Origin: Sporocytophaga myxococcoides DSM 11118
Lineage (GTDB): Bacteria > Bacteroidota > Bacteroidia > Cytophagales > Cytophagaceae
Length of the DNA stretch: 64,000 nucleotides
Assembly (NCBI RefSeq): GCF_000426725.1
Contig: NZ_AUFX01000003.1
Coordinates: forward strand, 248,001 to 312,000
Direction: 5' to 3'
Position numbers and translations under genes: made by a program. The notes beneath the pieces are model-generated. The model was given only the letters and a program-made list of their open reading frames with translations. It was not told the DNA's origin and did not search any database. Positions 8,755-17,038 of the stretch are shown here, in pieces; within the stretch, counting starts at the first letter, position 1; each line of letters begins with the position of its first letter.

Positions 8755-9269
8755 TTGTAGCTCTTGGTCTTGGCAACCCCTTCATTGCTGAATCCCATTT
8801 TTTCAGCGATCTCTTTTAAATTAAAATTGTTAAACACTACCAATTTAAGGAGTTCAGCGCAGGTACCACCTAATTCAGCAAACAGGTTATTAATAATCAC
8901 TCTCTTTTCTTCTCCTATAATTTGTTGCAACAGATCTTCAGAAGATGCATCTTCAATCACAAGTTCAGTATCAGAATTACGGACATTTTTATTTGAATAT
9001 CTTGTAACATGTTTGATATAAAGATTCCTTGCAACTGTATATAGAAATCCGTCGATTTCAAATTCTTCATTGAATTTGCCTGATTTTACCTGTCTGTAGA
9101 AAGTAACCATTGTATCCTGAAATATATCTCTTACATCATCTTCCGTTCCGTTGTTATTAAGAATGTATTTTCTAATTTTGGGCAATGAATATTTATATAT
9201 TAATGATAAGGCCTGGTTATCATTTCCCTGAGCAATAAATTCAAGTATTTCCTTATCCTTTTTAGCCAT
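8688..9269 (-). CDS. ECF-type RNA polymerase sigma factor (sigma-70 family)
   Basis: 193 residues. Region 2 is seen around residues 43-65 (DDVRDIFQDTMVTFYRQV) with FLYTVARNLYIKH after it, and region 4 around 150-181 (NLKEIAEKMGFSNEGVAKTK, an HTH). Region 3 is absent, as expected for the extracytoplasmic-function group. It directs RNA polymerase to a small regulon when released by its anti-sigma partner, which is encoded immediately downstream with overlapping ends. It is the first gene of the sigma/anti-sigma/LRR operon and diverges from the PorP/SprF gene across 103 bases, so it may activate both directions, including its own operon (inference). Confidence 0.9.
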   Translation of the reverse strand: MAKKDKEILEFIAQGNDNQALSLIYKYSLPKIRKYILNNNGTEDDVRDIFQDTMVTFYRQVKSGKFNEEFEIDGFLYTVARNLYIKHVTRYSNKNVRNSDTELVIEDASSEDLLQQIIGEEKRVIINNLFAELGGTCAELLKLVVFNNFNLKEIAEKMGFSNEGVAKTKSYKCRQRLIKLLKENHQLVNYLRH

Positions 9270-9372
9270 ATTTAAGCTTCTATCCGTATCTGTTGTATAT
9301 TGTGACCCTTTATTAAAACATAAAATTTTATAAAATATTAAGTGCTCATTTTAAAATAATTATAAATTAATC
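9270..9372. promoter_or_regulatory. Divergent intergenic region between sigma and PorP/SprF genes
   Basis: 103 bases, strongly AT-rich (runs such as AAAATTTTATAAAATATT), separating the starts of the sigma-factor gene (minus) and the porP/sprF-like gene (plus). Promoters for both must lie here or overlap the coding ends. I could not assign a specific -35/-10 or ECF motif by eye. Confidence 0.4.
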
Positions 9373-10269
9373 GTGTGGGTTGTCAGTCCATTTAAGAAAT
9401 ACTCCATTACAATTCTGGTACTCATATTATCAGTTGATTTAAATGCTCAGAATAATTTCCTTTACCCCATTCCATTCTCTCAATATTTTAACTATCAATC
9501 TTTTATAAATCCTGCCGCCACAGCCCTGGATAACAAAGCTGCTTTAAGGCTAGGAGAAAGGTTAAATGCAGCTCCCTTCAATAGAATACGTACATTTTTT
9601 GCAATAGGTGAATTTTCCTTAAAAAATGATGCGGGGGCAGGTCACGGTATAGGTTTAAGCATTATGAGTCATAAAGAAGGACCTCTTTTTTCTATAAACA
9701 GAGTGTATGCTCAGTATGCTTATCATCTTAATATTTCTGAAGAATGGAAATTTTCAAGTGGTGCTTCTTTTGGTTACCTAAATTTCTCAGTAGACCCTTC
9801 TCCTACATCTGCAGGTGTTTCTTCTTACTCGCCGGACGGAAGTATAGGCCTTTTGCTTTACAGAGATATCGAAAGGATTGGAATTTCCTCTTCTCAAATC
9901 TTTAATAATTCTATTGAAGTTATTTCAAAGCCAATACCGGTAAAAAGATACTATAACTTTTTTTATTTAAGAGAGATAATAGTCTCTCCTGGTTCTACGT
10001 TTATTCCTTCTGTTTTATATACATTAAAAAACGAGAGGTCGGAGCTGGATGTTAGTGGATCTTTTTTGATGAACAATATATTATTTGCAGGACTCAGTTA
10101 TCAGTTGAACAAAGGAACAGCTTATTTTTTGGGCATTAAAGATTTTAATTTTTTAAGCGGATATACTGATTTAACGTTTTCCTATAATTCACCATGGCCT
10201 TCTAAAAATTTAAGAAATATTCATTCTTTTGAAATAATGCTGGCATATAAACTAGATAAGAATAGATAA
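9373..10269 (+). CDS. PorP/SprF family T9SS outer-membrane protein
   Basis: 298 residues. Signal peptide (1-26, ending DLNAQ), then the family start (PIPFSQYFNYQSFINPAATA; the F-NPA signature), many amphipathic beta-strands (GAGHGIGLSIMS, YAQYAYHL, WKFSSGASFGYL) and an aromatic C-terminal strand (FEIMLAYKL). Family members are outer-membrane barrels; SprF is needed for export of the type B adhesin SprB in Flavobacterium johnsoniae. The start is a GTG; no ATG is available upstream of the signal peptide. Its divergent placement next to sigma/anti-sigma genes and a CHU_C cargo suggests a dedicated partner of that cargo rather than the core T9SS copy. Confidence 0.85.
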   Translation: MWVVSPFKKYSITILVLILSVDLNAQNNFLYPIPFSQYFNYQSFINPAATALDNKAALRLGERLNAAPFNRIRTFFAIGEFSLKNDAGAGHGIGLSIMSHKEGPLFSINRVYAQYAYHLNISEEWKFSSGASFGYLNFSVDPSPTSAGVSSYSPDGSIGLLLYRDIERIGISSSQIFNNSIEVISKPIPVKRYYNFFYLREIIVSPGSTFIPSVLYTLKNERSELDVSGSFLMNNILFAGLSYQLNKGTAYFLGIKDFNFLSGYTDLTFSYNSPWPSKNLRNIHSFEIMLAYKLDKNR

Positions 10270-10414
10270 GTCTAGAGTTTATTTAATAAAATCATTCTGA
10301 TTTTTTGCACCTCCAAGTCATCGTTAAATAACTACAATAAGACTTAATTTTATACCTCTTAAACCCACTTGAACTTAAGGTTTAAAGTTTATTATAACCG
10401 TATCTGAATATATT

Positions 10415-10455
10415 GCAAATACCTCCAAGGCTGTGGATCTCTTGGAGGTATTTGC
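10415..10455. terminator. Bidirectional hairpin between convergent genes
   Basis: Perfect 15-bp stem (GCAAATACCTCCAAG / CTTGGAGGTATTTGC) with an 11-base loop, centred between the stop of the PorP/SprF gene at 10269 and the stop of the minus-strand GH44-like gene at 10555. There is no long T-run on either side. Confidence 0.65.
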
Positions 10456-10554
10456 TGATTGGAAATCAGGGAGACTAAAGATACCTGGGGACCTGATAAA
10501 GTTTCTTTGCGATTCAAATGTTTGTTTAAAAACAGGAACCGCATTTCAGCTAAA

Positions 10555-12447
10555 TTATTCTTTTATAAATTTGTGAGTGCTAACCTTGTCTGCAGTAATT
10601 ATCCTTATGATGTATTGTCCTTTGTCTAAATTCGAAATGTCAACTTCATTATTATCTAAAAGTATTTCTTCCTTGCTGATCCTTCCTGTTACATCACTAA
10701 TAATAACTTTTACATTACCTGATAATGCACCTTCAATAGCTAGCTTGTTTTTGGCTGGGTTTGGATATAGGCTGATTCCCTGACCTGCATGGTTCTTGTG
10801 ATAATCTTCAATGCTTGTTACAGGACTGAAAGCAGGTATCTGAATCATTGTCACCGAAAGTTGGGGAATTGTAATGGAGAGTTGGTTTCCGCTAACGGCA
10901 TAGGACTTTTTCTTTAAGGCGTTATTGGTTTTTGAAACAAATGTTTCTGTTCCAGGCAAACCAGCTAATTGATACCCATTAACCACACTAGTCGAAGTGA
11001 TGAAATTTTTCAGATTTATAGTCACATCTCTTGAGCCATTCTGATCTCTGTTAACTAAAGCTATCATAAGTGAATCCCCTTTGGCTGACAAGGCTGAGTA
11101 ACCGGATACCAGAGAGTCCAGGCTGGAAGTTGTCTTTACAGCTCTAGTCCCAAAGTAATTGCTAAACAAATGAAGTACTTCCCACTGACCAGTATACCAA
11201 TCCCAAGGTGTGTAAATCTCCACTCCTCTTTCAGCAAACACACCTAAAGTGGAAGCGTACCAGCATGTGACCACATTAGGGTTTCCGTGGTGAACAGATC
11301 CATTCTCTGTTAGACTAAGTTTGACATTATGGTTACTCCCCATATATTTATTGAGCCATTGGTTGGACCTCTCAAAAATATACTCCTTGTTAAGACTTTC
11401 ATCCCAACCTCCATTAAGCGTTTTAGTTCCATTGGCATATGGAAAGTGATAAGTTGTATCGTAATATACTCTATGCACCTGTAAAGTATTTGTAATATCA
11501 TTATCTGAACCAGCATAAAAGTGAAAGTCCAATACATCTAAAAGTCTTATACCTGTAGCTTTTTGTTCCTCAGCAATCCGTTTGATAAAGTATTCCATAT
11601 ATGGATACGATTTTGTATTGTCCTTTGGATCCACAACCTTTTTATTGTCCCACAAATACCAGAACCATTCATTGGCAACAACAGGCCCTAATAATTTAAC
11701 ATTAGGGAATTTTTTCCTTGCTGCTTTTGCCACAGCAAAATACTTTTGTATAAATTCTTCTGCGGTCAATCCCCCCGTAATTACATCATTGTGAGTATAT
11801 GACCAAATATCAGGCTCATTATCCATATTCCAGTATTGGAGTCTTGAAGCATCCAGATTTAAATTGTTAAACCAATGATCAAAGATTCCTACAGTGGAAT
11901 CTGCCGGCCAGTCTTTCAGATATAAGTCAGGATTTCCCTCTTTTAAAGCAGGTTTGCTGCCATCAGGGTTAACAATACCTCCTCCTGCAAGATTTTGACC
12001 AACTCCCCCCCACCATCTTGATTGATTGTACGCATAATCATCAAAATTATAGCTTTTTGTTGCCGCAACTTTTCCGAGTATCTGAAGGCCATAAAGTCCT
12101 TGAGTATTTGATGTCTTGTCCAATAATGTAGCAGCAGAAAAGTCCCAATCGTGAGAGTACACATTATTGTACCAGTCAGGGTGACTGCTTAGTTTGAGCT
12201 TCCAATTATACTTTGTTGAATTATTACCACCATTTTCGCGGTACATTCTTAACCCGGCATCTCTGTACATACTCCATGCAGCCTCCGTTGTAGGGTAGAA
12301 AGGATCATCAGAAATACTATTGTTCTTTCCGTAAATCCATGGGGATATTTCACCCAGAGTTTGGTGGGCATCCACTGTCAGTTGCACCTGCTGTGCAGAA
12401 GCCATTAAACTTGTTAATAAAGCAAATATCAGTAATGATTTTTTCAT
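10555..12447 (-). CDS. Secreted GH44-like endoglucanase with T9SS sorting domain
   Basis: A 630-residue exoenzyme, probably cleaving beta-1,4-glucan or a related backbone. Order: signal peptide (1-19, ASAQ); a catalytic barrel with C-terminal beta-sandwich (~20-535; IYGKN near residue 38, RENGGNNSTKYNW near 70); and a type A T9SS domain (~553-630, YPNPAKNK). Candidate catalytic residues are Glu211 in WNMDNEPDIW (acid/base, as in GH44 DNEP) and Glu381 in LSLTENG (nucleophile). The family assignment rests on these motifs and the overall layout; GH5/GH39-like clan A families are the alternative. It is monocistronic, followed by a strong hairpin. Together with the GH26 enzyme it suggests plant cell-wall degradation. 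Confidence 0.78.
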   Translation of the reverse strand: MKKSLLIFALLTSLMASAQQVQLTVDAHQTLGEISPWIYGKNNSISDDPFYPTTEAAWSMYRDAGLRMYRENGGNNSTKYNWKLKLSSHPDWYNNVYSHDWDFSAATLLDKTSNTQGLYGLQILGKVAATKSYNFDDYAYNQSRWWGGVGQNLAGGGIVNPDGSKPALKEGNPDLYLKDWPADSTVGIFDHWFNNLNLDASRLQYWNMDNEPDIWSYTHNDVITGGLTAEEFIQKYFAVAKAARKKFPNVKLLGPVVANEWFWYLWDNKKVVDPKDNTKSYPYMEYFIKRIAEEQKATGIRLLDVLDFHFYAGSDNDITNTLQVHRVYYDTTYHFPYANGTKTLNGGWDESLNKEYIFERSNQWLNKYMGSNHNVKLSLTENGSVHHGNPNVVTCWYASTLGVFAERGVEIYTPWDWYTGQWEVLHLFSNYFGTRAVKTTSSLDSLVSGYSALSAKGDSLMIALVNRDQNGSRDVTINLKNFITSTSVVNGYQLAGLPGTETFVSKTNNALKKKSYAVSGNQLSITIPQLSVTMIQIPAFSPVTSIEDYHKNHAGQGISLYPNPAKNKLAIEGALSGNVKVIISDVTGRISKEEILLDNNEVDISNLDKGQYIIRIITADKVSTHKFIKE

Positions 12448-12570
12448 ATATTAATTTTTATAAGACGATCCATTAATTAGCAGATGTATGCACAAGGTTT
12501 CTTCTGATATTTTTAATTGCAAATTTTTGATTTATTATTTACAGAGGTTATAAGGAAAACCTTTCAACTA

Positions 12571-15450
12571 TCACTTTATAATCTCCAGTTTTAATGTTTC
12601 AGATCCAAAATCAGAATAACAGTTTATAAAATATACTCCTGCACTCAAACTGGTAATGTCTAATATCACTGGTTTTAAGACTTGTTCTTGAGTAACTTTT
12701 GTATATAAAATTTTTTTCCCCGTAACGTCCCAAATTGATATATAAGCACCTAAGCTCTCTTTCGTAATCAGCAAATTCAATTCATTCCTGGCTGGATTTG
12801 GAAATATACTGAACAACTGATCAGACATGCCTTTTAAATAAATAATTTTAGAATAACTTTCGTATTGATCCTGTTCAATGATCTTTAATCTATAGTAATA
12901 CCCTTCTGATAAAATATTTGGATCAGGAAATTGATAATGACTGGAACCTGTTGCAGCTACTATTCCTATATCCTTAAATACAAGCCCATCCTGCGAGCGC
13001 TGAACAATATAATTCTTTATATCCATTTCACTTGCTGTATTCCATATTAAATAATTTATGCTATTAACTTGCTGACCATAAAACTTAGTTATTGTAACAG
13101 GTAATGGGCAGTCCTGCCTGGCCCATACTGGAACTCTGGAACAAGGTGAACCATACTCAATCTCCCAGTTGAAAAAAACACCTGACTTACTGTAGTTGGA
13201 TATGATATTCATTATATCAGGGATCGAATATGTAATATGTTGATCATTCATCATCAAATCTCCTTTGGAAATTCCATCCACTCGCAATTCATAATTATTT
13301 CCCGGGGGTATAGTAAAGTTTATATCTACTTTTGACTTAACTCCACACTGAATAATACCTGTCGCAGTCTGTAATGTTGGAGCATTATTCTGATAAAGAG
13401 TTATAGTAATGCTTCGCGTAAACGTAGAATTATGACCACACCCTCCTGAATTGAGTGCTGGCCAAACCTCCAGAGATTTTAATAACATCTCATTCTGGAC
13501 ATTGAATTTCCTTTGATGTTCCTGTAATGTGATATCTGTTCCACTACTATTGCCGACATAATAAACCTGAGCACTACTTGATCCGTCAGGTCCAATCACT
13601 GTCGTTATCTTGTTGCTATCCATTACATACAATGTAGTATCCTTGTCTAATGATGGAAAGGTGAAGGTTGTACCAGCACCAATTACATTCCCTCCAATGG
13701 GCGAATCATACCATTCATAGTTCCCTGCAGGATCAGTATTTCCAATTTGTAAACTCACAGAAACAGGCCCGGAAGATGCACAGAATACTTGATTGATCGG
13801 AATCTCAGATCCTTTTTTAAAAATAACAATTGTGTCTGTAGAGGAGCAATAAGGAGTAGTTACCTTTACAGCATACTTACCGGGAAGGTTGGTGATATAT
13901 ACTGGATCCTTCGCGCCTGAAATCAGTAAGCCATTGAAATACCAGGAAAAGGTATATAAACTTTTATCTAATTTCGTGTCCAGGATTACGACCGGTGTAG
14001 AGCAAAGGACTTGATCTGTTCCTAGTGTAAATGGAATCTGAGAGGGAGGAACAGATGAAATTGAACTACAAGAGTAAGCTGTAATTCCGTTCCCTCCGTT
14101 TAATGCCCCACTTGTCGTTAACAAATCATTAACGGTCCCTGCATTTCCACCAGTTGAAACTACAGTTACCAGTGGATTACTCATCGAAGAAGCACTGAAG
14201 CAAATTAAACCGCCTCCTCCACCTCCTCCTGGGCCATGTGCATTTTCAGGAGTTACGGTCAGACTCCCTCCATCTCCGCCTCTGGCTTGTAACACAAGAG
14301 CTGTTGAACCAAAATCATTGCAATCTATTTTTATAGAACCTCCTGCTCCACCGCCTCCACCTCCATCATTTTCTCCAAGCCCACCGTTTACGCCTGCATA
14401 ATTGAATCCTATAAAGCCGTCTGAAATTATTTTATGCCCATTCCCTTCTATCTGAGTTGCTTTAATAATGATAATCCCACCTCCATTCCCTCCTGAATTA
14501 CCTCTGTTATTATTTTCGTGACCAGCTCCACCACCGCCTCCTAAATACATTCTAAGACCTCCCATTCGATCAAGGACTTTACCACCCATTCCATTGGCGA
14601 CAACTCCACAATTTGAATTAGATAATCCTACATAAGGATTGCCACCCAAACCACCATATCCCATATTTGCACCTCCTCCGCCGCCACTGTTATGGTTCAG
14701 CCCTCCGCCGCCGCCATTTGCGAGAGGACCTCTTCCTAATTCATATGCAGGGTTTCTAAACTCTGCAATACCTTCACCTTTTCTGCCTGCCCACTGCCTA
14801 TGAGAATAATCCAAAAAGTAAATGCCATTCGCAAAGACGTTACCAATCGGTCCTCCTGTTCCGCATACTGCTGTATCTATATTACTATTAGGATTTTCAG
14901 CTCCGCGAAATCCCTTTCCTGTTACATCTATATCACCATCTAACGTTATCTTTCCATTAACTTCCATAAAAAGCACCCCTCCCTTGTCTCCATCCCATGC
15001 AGCGCAAGTAATTCCGGAACTTGTGACTGTGTAATCAGTAAGACTTTGAAATTGCTTCACTAGCTGCACCTTGCCAGCAACATCGTAATTCCCTGCCATT
15101 GGGGTAGTAAATGAAATTATGTTCAGGCTTAGATTCACAGAAGATATCTTCAATACCTCATGTAAACCGGCACTTCCATAAGTTAATATGGTGCCAAAAC
15201 TAGAGTCCTGTGCCCAGCTTATATCCACACCTTTCATCTGGATCAATAGTACATTATCACCGACGTTAAAGTTTGAAATGTTGTCAACCTGTACCTGATT
15301 ACAAGGCGTGAAACATGGAGTACATCCAGGAAACGCAGTAACTTTAGCATAACTATTCAATATAAGAGGAGATTGAGCCTTGGTATATGTATAAGAAAAT
15401 AAAGTCAATAAAATTGAACTCCATAACATACCTTTGATAATCTTATTCAT
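12571..15450 (-). CDS. Large glycine-rich T9SS-exported surface protein
   Basis: 959 residues from the ATG at 15450, chosen because it starts a normal signal peptide (MNKIIKGMLWSSILL, cleaved near TKAQ); an upstream ATG at 15483 would add 11 residues before it. Residues ~35-190 form an N-terminal beta domain (GDNVLLIQMKG). Residues ~190-450 are glycine-rich with many GGGGG runs (NGGGGGLNHN, NDGGGGGGAGG). Next come Ig/PKD-like segments (YTFSWYFNG, NYEWYDSPIGG), a fibronectin-like stretch and a type A T9SS domain (~880-959, FPNPARNEL). No enzyme motif is visible, so an adhesive or matrix role is likely. A decayed copy of its 5' end lies about 1 kb upstream (16383-16596). Confidence 0.8.
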   Translation of the reverse strand: MNKIIKGMLWSSILLTLFSYTYTKAQSPLILNSYAKVTAFPGCTPCFTPCNQVQVDNISNFNVGDNVLLIQMKGVDISWAQDSSFGTILTYGSAGLHEVLKISSVNLSLNIISFTTPMAGNYDVAGKVQLVKQFQSLTDYTVTSSGITCAAWDGDKGGVLFMEVNGKITLDGDIDVTGKGFRGAENPNSNIDTAVCGTGGPIGNVFANGIYFLDYSHRQWAGRKGEGIAEFRNPAYELGRGPLANGGGGGLNHNSGGGGGANMGYGGLGGNPYVGLSNSNCGVVANGMGGKVLDRMGGLRMYLGGGGGAGHENNNRGNSGGNGGGIIIIKATQIEGNGHKIISDGFIGFNYAGVNGGLGENDGGGGGGAGGSIKIDCNDFGSTALVLQARGGDGGSLTVTPENAHGPGGGGGGGLICFSASSMSNPLVTVVSTGGNAGTVNDLLTTSGALNGGNGITAYSCSSISSVPPSQIPFTLGTDQVLCSTPVVILDTKLDKSLYTFSWYFNGLLISGAKDPVYITNLPGKYAVKVTTPYCSSTDTIVIFKKGSEIPINQVFCASSGPVSVSLQIGNTDPAGNYEWYDSPIGGNVIGAGTTFTFPSLDKDTTLYVMDSNKITTVIGPDGSSSAQVYYVGNSSGTDITLQEHQRKFNVQNEMLLKSLEVWPALNSGGCGHNSTFTRSITITLYQNNAPTLQTATGIIQCGVKSKVDINFTIPPGNNYELRVDGISKGDLMMNDQHITYSIPDIMNIISNYSKSGVFFNWEIEYGSPCSRVPVWARQDCPLPVTITKFYGQQVNSINYLIWNTASEMDIKNYIVQRSQDGLVFKDIGIVAATGSSHYQFPDPNILSEGYYYRLKIIEQDQYESYSKIIYLKGMSDQLFSIFPNPARNELNLLITKESLGAYISIWDVTGKKILYTKVTQEQVLKPVILDITSLSAGVYFINCYSDFGSETLKLEIIK

Positions 15451-15483
15451 AATTGTATTGAATTCAGGAAATAACAGATTCAC

Positions 15484-15830
15484 GACAAATCGTCAATCTT
15501 ACTTAAATTCAATGCTACTATCCTATAAGAAAATTAAAGGTGACCCCTCAAAAAAATAATTAATAAAAAATATATAAGCCTAACAATTTAGGGATTTAAC
15601 AGATAATTAATTTTGAATGTGAGAAAATCAAAGCATGCTACTTATAAAGTTGAGTATCGCTTTATAAAGCGAAAATTATTGTCAATACCTATGATAGAAT
15701 GTTTGCTGCTAATCCTCCTGTTATTTAAAAATAAATATATACCTTATTATATGATATTGTAAATACAATAAACCCTTTAAACAAATGAACTACTATTATC
15801 TAAATGAATTTCTAGAAGAATTATTCTTTA
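15484..15830. other. Intergenic stretch with a perfect 14-bp palindrome
   Basis: AT-rich leader of the glycine-rich protein gene. At 15658-15671 is a perfect 14-bp palindrome, CGCTTTATAAAGCG, preceded at 15641 by a related CTTATAAAGT. It lies about 210 bases upstream of the start at 15450 and could be an operator or a small hairpin. No reading frame is supported. Confidence 0.4.
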
Positions 15831-16223
15831 TTAAGAACATCCGGCACTATCGAAAAATCTAAGCATTTTTTTTATCATCTCATCAATCTCCTTCAACTTA
15901 TAGGGTTCAGAAAAGAAGGCCTTAATAACTCCCTCATCTTTTGCTTTTTCAAGCAAAGATGAATCTCTGTGATTCGAAATAAGGAACTTCAACGGCATTT
16001 TTACCGATGAAGGCAACTCATCTAAAAACTCAATTCCCATTCTTGAGGGAGATGGTTGATCCACTATAATCACATCAATTTTAAAATGAATTAAAACCTG
16101 CACTGCTTCGCTAGGCCTAGTGCACAAGTGGATCTTATATTCCTTTATGGCTCTGAAATAGGTATTAAACAGTAATTGGTTTTTATCATATTTATAGATG
16201 TAAAGTATTTCTATTTTCTTCAT
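15831..16223 (-). CDS. Stand-alone receiver-domain protein, degenerate
   Basis: 130 residues with the length and pattern of a single CheY-like receiver. Strand 3 with the phospho-acceptor candidate is IIVDQPSPSRMGIEFL (Asp near residue 55). Strand 4 is LKFLISNH. The position of the invariant lysine in KPF/KPY reads FFSEPYK, so the switch lysine is replaced by Glu. The acidic pair in the first loop is also missing (ILYIYKYDKNQ). It may be a weak or phosphorylation-independent receiver. No output domain is present. The large histidine kinase at 17039-20038 is on the same strand ~800 bases upstream and could be a partner, but the gap makes an operon unlikely. Confidence 0.65.
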   Translation of the reverse strand: MKKIEILYIYKYDKNQLLFNTYFRAIKEYKIHLCTRPSEAVQVLIHFKIDVIIVDQPSPSRMGIEFLDELPSSVKMPLKFLISNHRDSSLLEKAKDEGVIKAFFSEPYKLKEIDEMIKKMLRFFDSAGCS

Positions 16224-16382
16224 TCCCTAAAATTTCATTAAAAACTCATTTGCCTTCATACTCTAAATTAACTTACCTTTATCAAGGTCATTTTTTACTT
16301 TTATTCTTCTTTCAGTTTTAATACAACCCGATAATTATAAAGCTGGAATTTTCTCCAGAGTCCTTCACCCAACTCGTATCCG

Positions 16383-16596
16383 CACTTAGCTATTCAAAAT
16401 AAGAGGAGATTAAGTCTTGGTATAATTGGTAAAAAATAAAGTCAATAAAATGGAAATCCTTTATACTATACATTTGATAATCTTATTCATAATTCATTCA
16501 GGAAATAAAAGATCAATAGCTAATCATCAATCTTATAAATTCAATACTACTATCCAAATAGAAAATAAAAGGTGACCCTTCATGCCTAAAAAAATT
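16383..16596 (-). pseudogene. Decayed duplicate of the 5' end and leader of the glycine-rich protein gene
   Basis: This stretch aligns base for base, with small indels, to 15348-15560: shared blocks include AAGAGGAGATT, AATAAAGTCAATAAAAT, TTTGATAATCTTATTCAT, AATTCAGGAAATAA and AAAGGTGACCC. On the minus strand it keeps the start codon (ATG at 16490) and the first six codons (MNKIIK), then reads CIV and a TAA stop. It is a non-functional partial copy of the first ~35 codons plus ~110 bases of leader, in the same orientation about 1.03 kb away. Confidence 0.7.
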
Positions 16597-16630
16597 ATAG
16601 GATTAGTTATTTATTTCCCGTATCAAAGCC

Positions 16631-16901
16631 AGTAAACCTCATCCCTAACTCTTCTCCTGAAGGACATGACCGTCAACATAAAGAATCTTTACTTTATCAT
16701 GTTGAACTTGTAAGGCATCTGAGCTTTCCAAAAGAATTAAACTTGAGGTATCTAGCAGAATGCTAGTTTAAATAACAATTTATTTTGTGATTATCAGATC
16801 CTTCGCAGGGCTCAGGATGACAAAGGAGCTGATTGAGCTTTACTAAATAATATTAAGTTGACGGCTATGTCCTTCAGGAGAAGGATTTAGGGTGGGGTAC
16901 T
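16631..16901. mobile_element. MITE-like element with ~45-bp terminal inverted repeats
   Basis: The left end (16631-16677) and right end (16857-16901) are imperfect inverted repeats of about 45 bp sharing CTTCTCCTGAAGGACAT and CCGTCAAC with a few mismatches. The ~180-base interior has no reading frame and includes the segment CAGATCCTTCGCAGGGCTCA, a sequence style I associate with dispersed repeats in this phylum. No transposase is inside. I could not see clear target-site duplications. The element sits between the decayed gene copy and the histidine kinase gene. Confidence 0.55.
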
Positions 16902-17038
16902 TTATGCTTTTACTTAATGTGTCCATTATCGTCAAAGGGACCTAAATAGCTAATCCAAAAAAATAATAATTGGTTTTCAGAGAACAGCGATTGCATCGGA
17001 ACTTCTCTTTCCGGTGAAGTTATTGAAAACCTTATCAA

